A DNA stretch of 64,000 nucleotides, taken from the NCBI GenBank assembly GCA_035310015.1, contig DATGEO010000074.1, forward strand, positions 1 to 64,000, read 5' to 3'. Shown in pieces: positions 63,631 to 64,000 of the stretch (its first letter is position 1; every line of letters begins with the position of its first letter). The DNA is from DATGEO01 sp035310015 (GTDB lineage Bacteria; Chloroflexota; Dormibacteria; Dormibacterales; Dormibacteraceae). The translations under genes were made by a program, and so were the position numbers. The notes below the pieces were generated by a model. That model saw nothing but the letters and a program-made list of their open reading frames with translations, made no database searches and was not told where the DNA came from.

Positions 63631-64000
63631 TTGACCGCAACGCCAGTTCGCGAGCGGCTGGACGCGCTCTTCAAGGAGCGAATCGTCATCTTCGACGGGT
63701 CCATGGGCGTGCTGCTGCAGCGCAAGGGTCTCACCGAGGAGGACTTCCGCGGCGCGCGCTTCAAGGACCACCCGAAGCTGCTGCGCAACGACGTCGACCT
63801 GTTGAACCTCACGCAGCCCGACCTCGTCACCGCGGTCCATCGCGAGTACCTCGCGGCGGGAGCGGACATCGTCACGACCAACACCTTCACCGCGACGCCG
63901 ATCTCGCAGGCCGACTACGGCCTGGACCAGCTCGCGTACGAGATGAACCGGCGCGGCGCCGAGCTGGCCCGCGCGGCTGTGGGCGAGCTCGAGAACCGCT
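63631..64000 (+). CDS. metH: Methionine synthase MetH, N-terminus (truncated by window)
   Basis: Cobalamin-dependent methionine synthase, homocysteine-binding domain: ERIVIFDGSMGVLLQRKGLTEEDFRGARFKDHPKLLRNDVDLLNLTQPDLV and ADIVTTNTFTATPISQADYGL. I take TTG 63631 (AAGGG 7 nt upstream); GTG 63628 is possible. No riboswitch is visible in the short 31-bp upstream gap. Confidence 0.9.
   Translation, partial: MTATPVRERLDALFKERIVIFDGSMGVLLQRKGLTEEDFRGARFKDHPKLLRNDVDLLNLTQPDLVTAVHREYLAAGADIVTTNTFTATPISQADYGLDQLAYEMNRRGAELARAAVGELENR

Overview
The window is very GC-rich, densely coded bacterial DNA with strong G/C bias at third codon positions. It contains no phage, insertion sequence, rRNA operon or CRISPR array. 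MurT/GatD (lipid II amidation), single-chain GlyQS, a class E-like sortase with an LAATG substrate, a bS22-like micro-protein and many apparently leaderless transcripts suggest a monoderm of the Terrabacteria side, such as Dormibacterota/Chloroflexota or a deep relative of Actinobacteria. This placement is inference from gene content; no marker was searched.

Layout. 1-1778: end of a BMP-type (nucleoside-like) ABC importer. 1800-5095: HAD phosphatase, aldo/keto reductase, small unknown proteins, a cytidylate-kinase-like protein. 5203-11185: rpoD, dnaG and ppdK. 11268-16605: an MMPL exporter under a TetR regulator, two small membrane/secreted proteins, a second TetR and a cupin. 16384-22128: housekeeping run glmU-prs-CNNM/CBS protein-recO-glyQS with overlapping junctions. 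22201-29757: lipoprotein, lon, gatD/murT, ispE, gamma-carbonic-anhydrase-like protein, rpsT. 29776-37633: comEA-comEC, holA, an RND pump with MarR. 37696-46349: yceI, LUD protein, tRNA-Gln, lipoprotein, hydrolase, leuS, EamA transporter, HIT protein, amidohydrolase, acyl-CoA dehydrogenase. 46451-49735: bS22-like peptide, lemA, PLD lipoprotein, SAM hydroxide adenosyltransferase family, molybdopterin sulfite-oxidase-like protein. 49815-52726: tRNA-Ala, a sortase plus substrate cassette and small genes. 52729-59173: cyclase/ATPase/TPR regulator divergent from a cNMP-binding protein, rhodanese-CBS protein with an in-frame TGA, YtxH-like peptide, NRAMP transporter, CBS remnant, stress-type membrane protein. 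59176-64000: ABC-2 exporter with TetR, a small protein, a methyltransferase and the start of metH.

Three themes stand out. First, many genes have a TANNNT-like -10 box only 6-9 nt before the start codon, implying leaderless mRNAs. Second, several conserved genes (glmU, recO, rpoD, the NRAMP gene, perhaps glyQS) have no ATG/GTG/TTG where homology demands a start and seem to begin at CTG, ATC or ATA. Third, comEA and a PLD-family lipoprotein share a two-block upstream element with identical internal spacing, suggesting a small competence-like regulon. Intergenic repeat pairs spaced exactly 42 bp occur at three separate loci.
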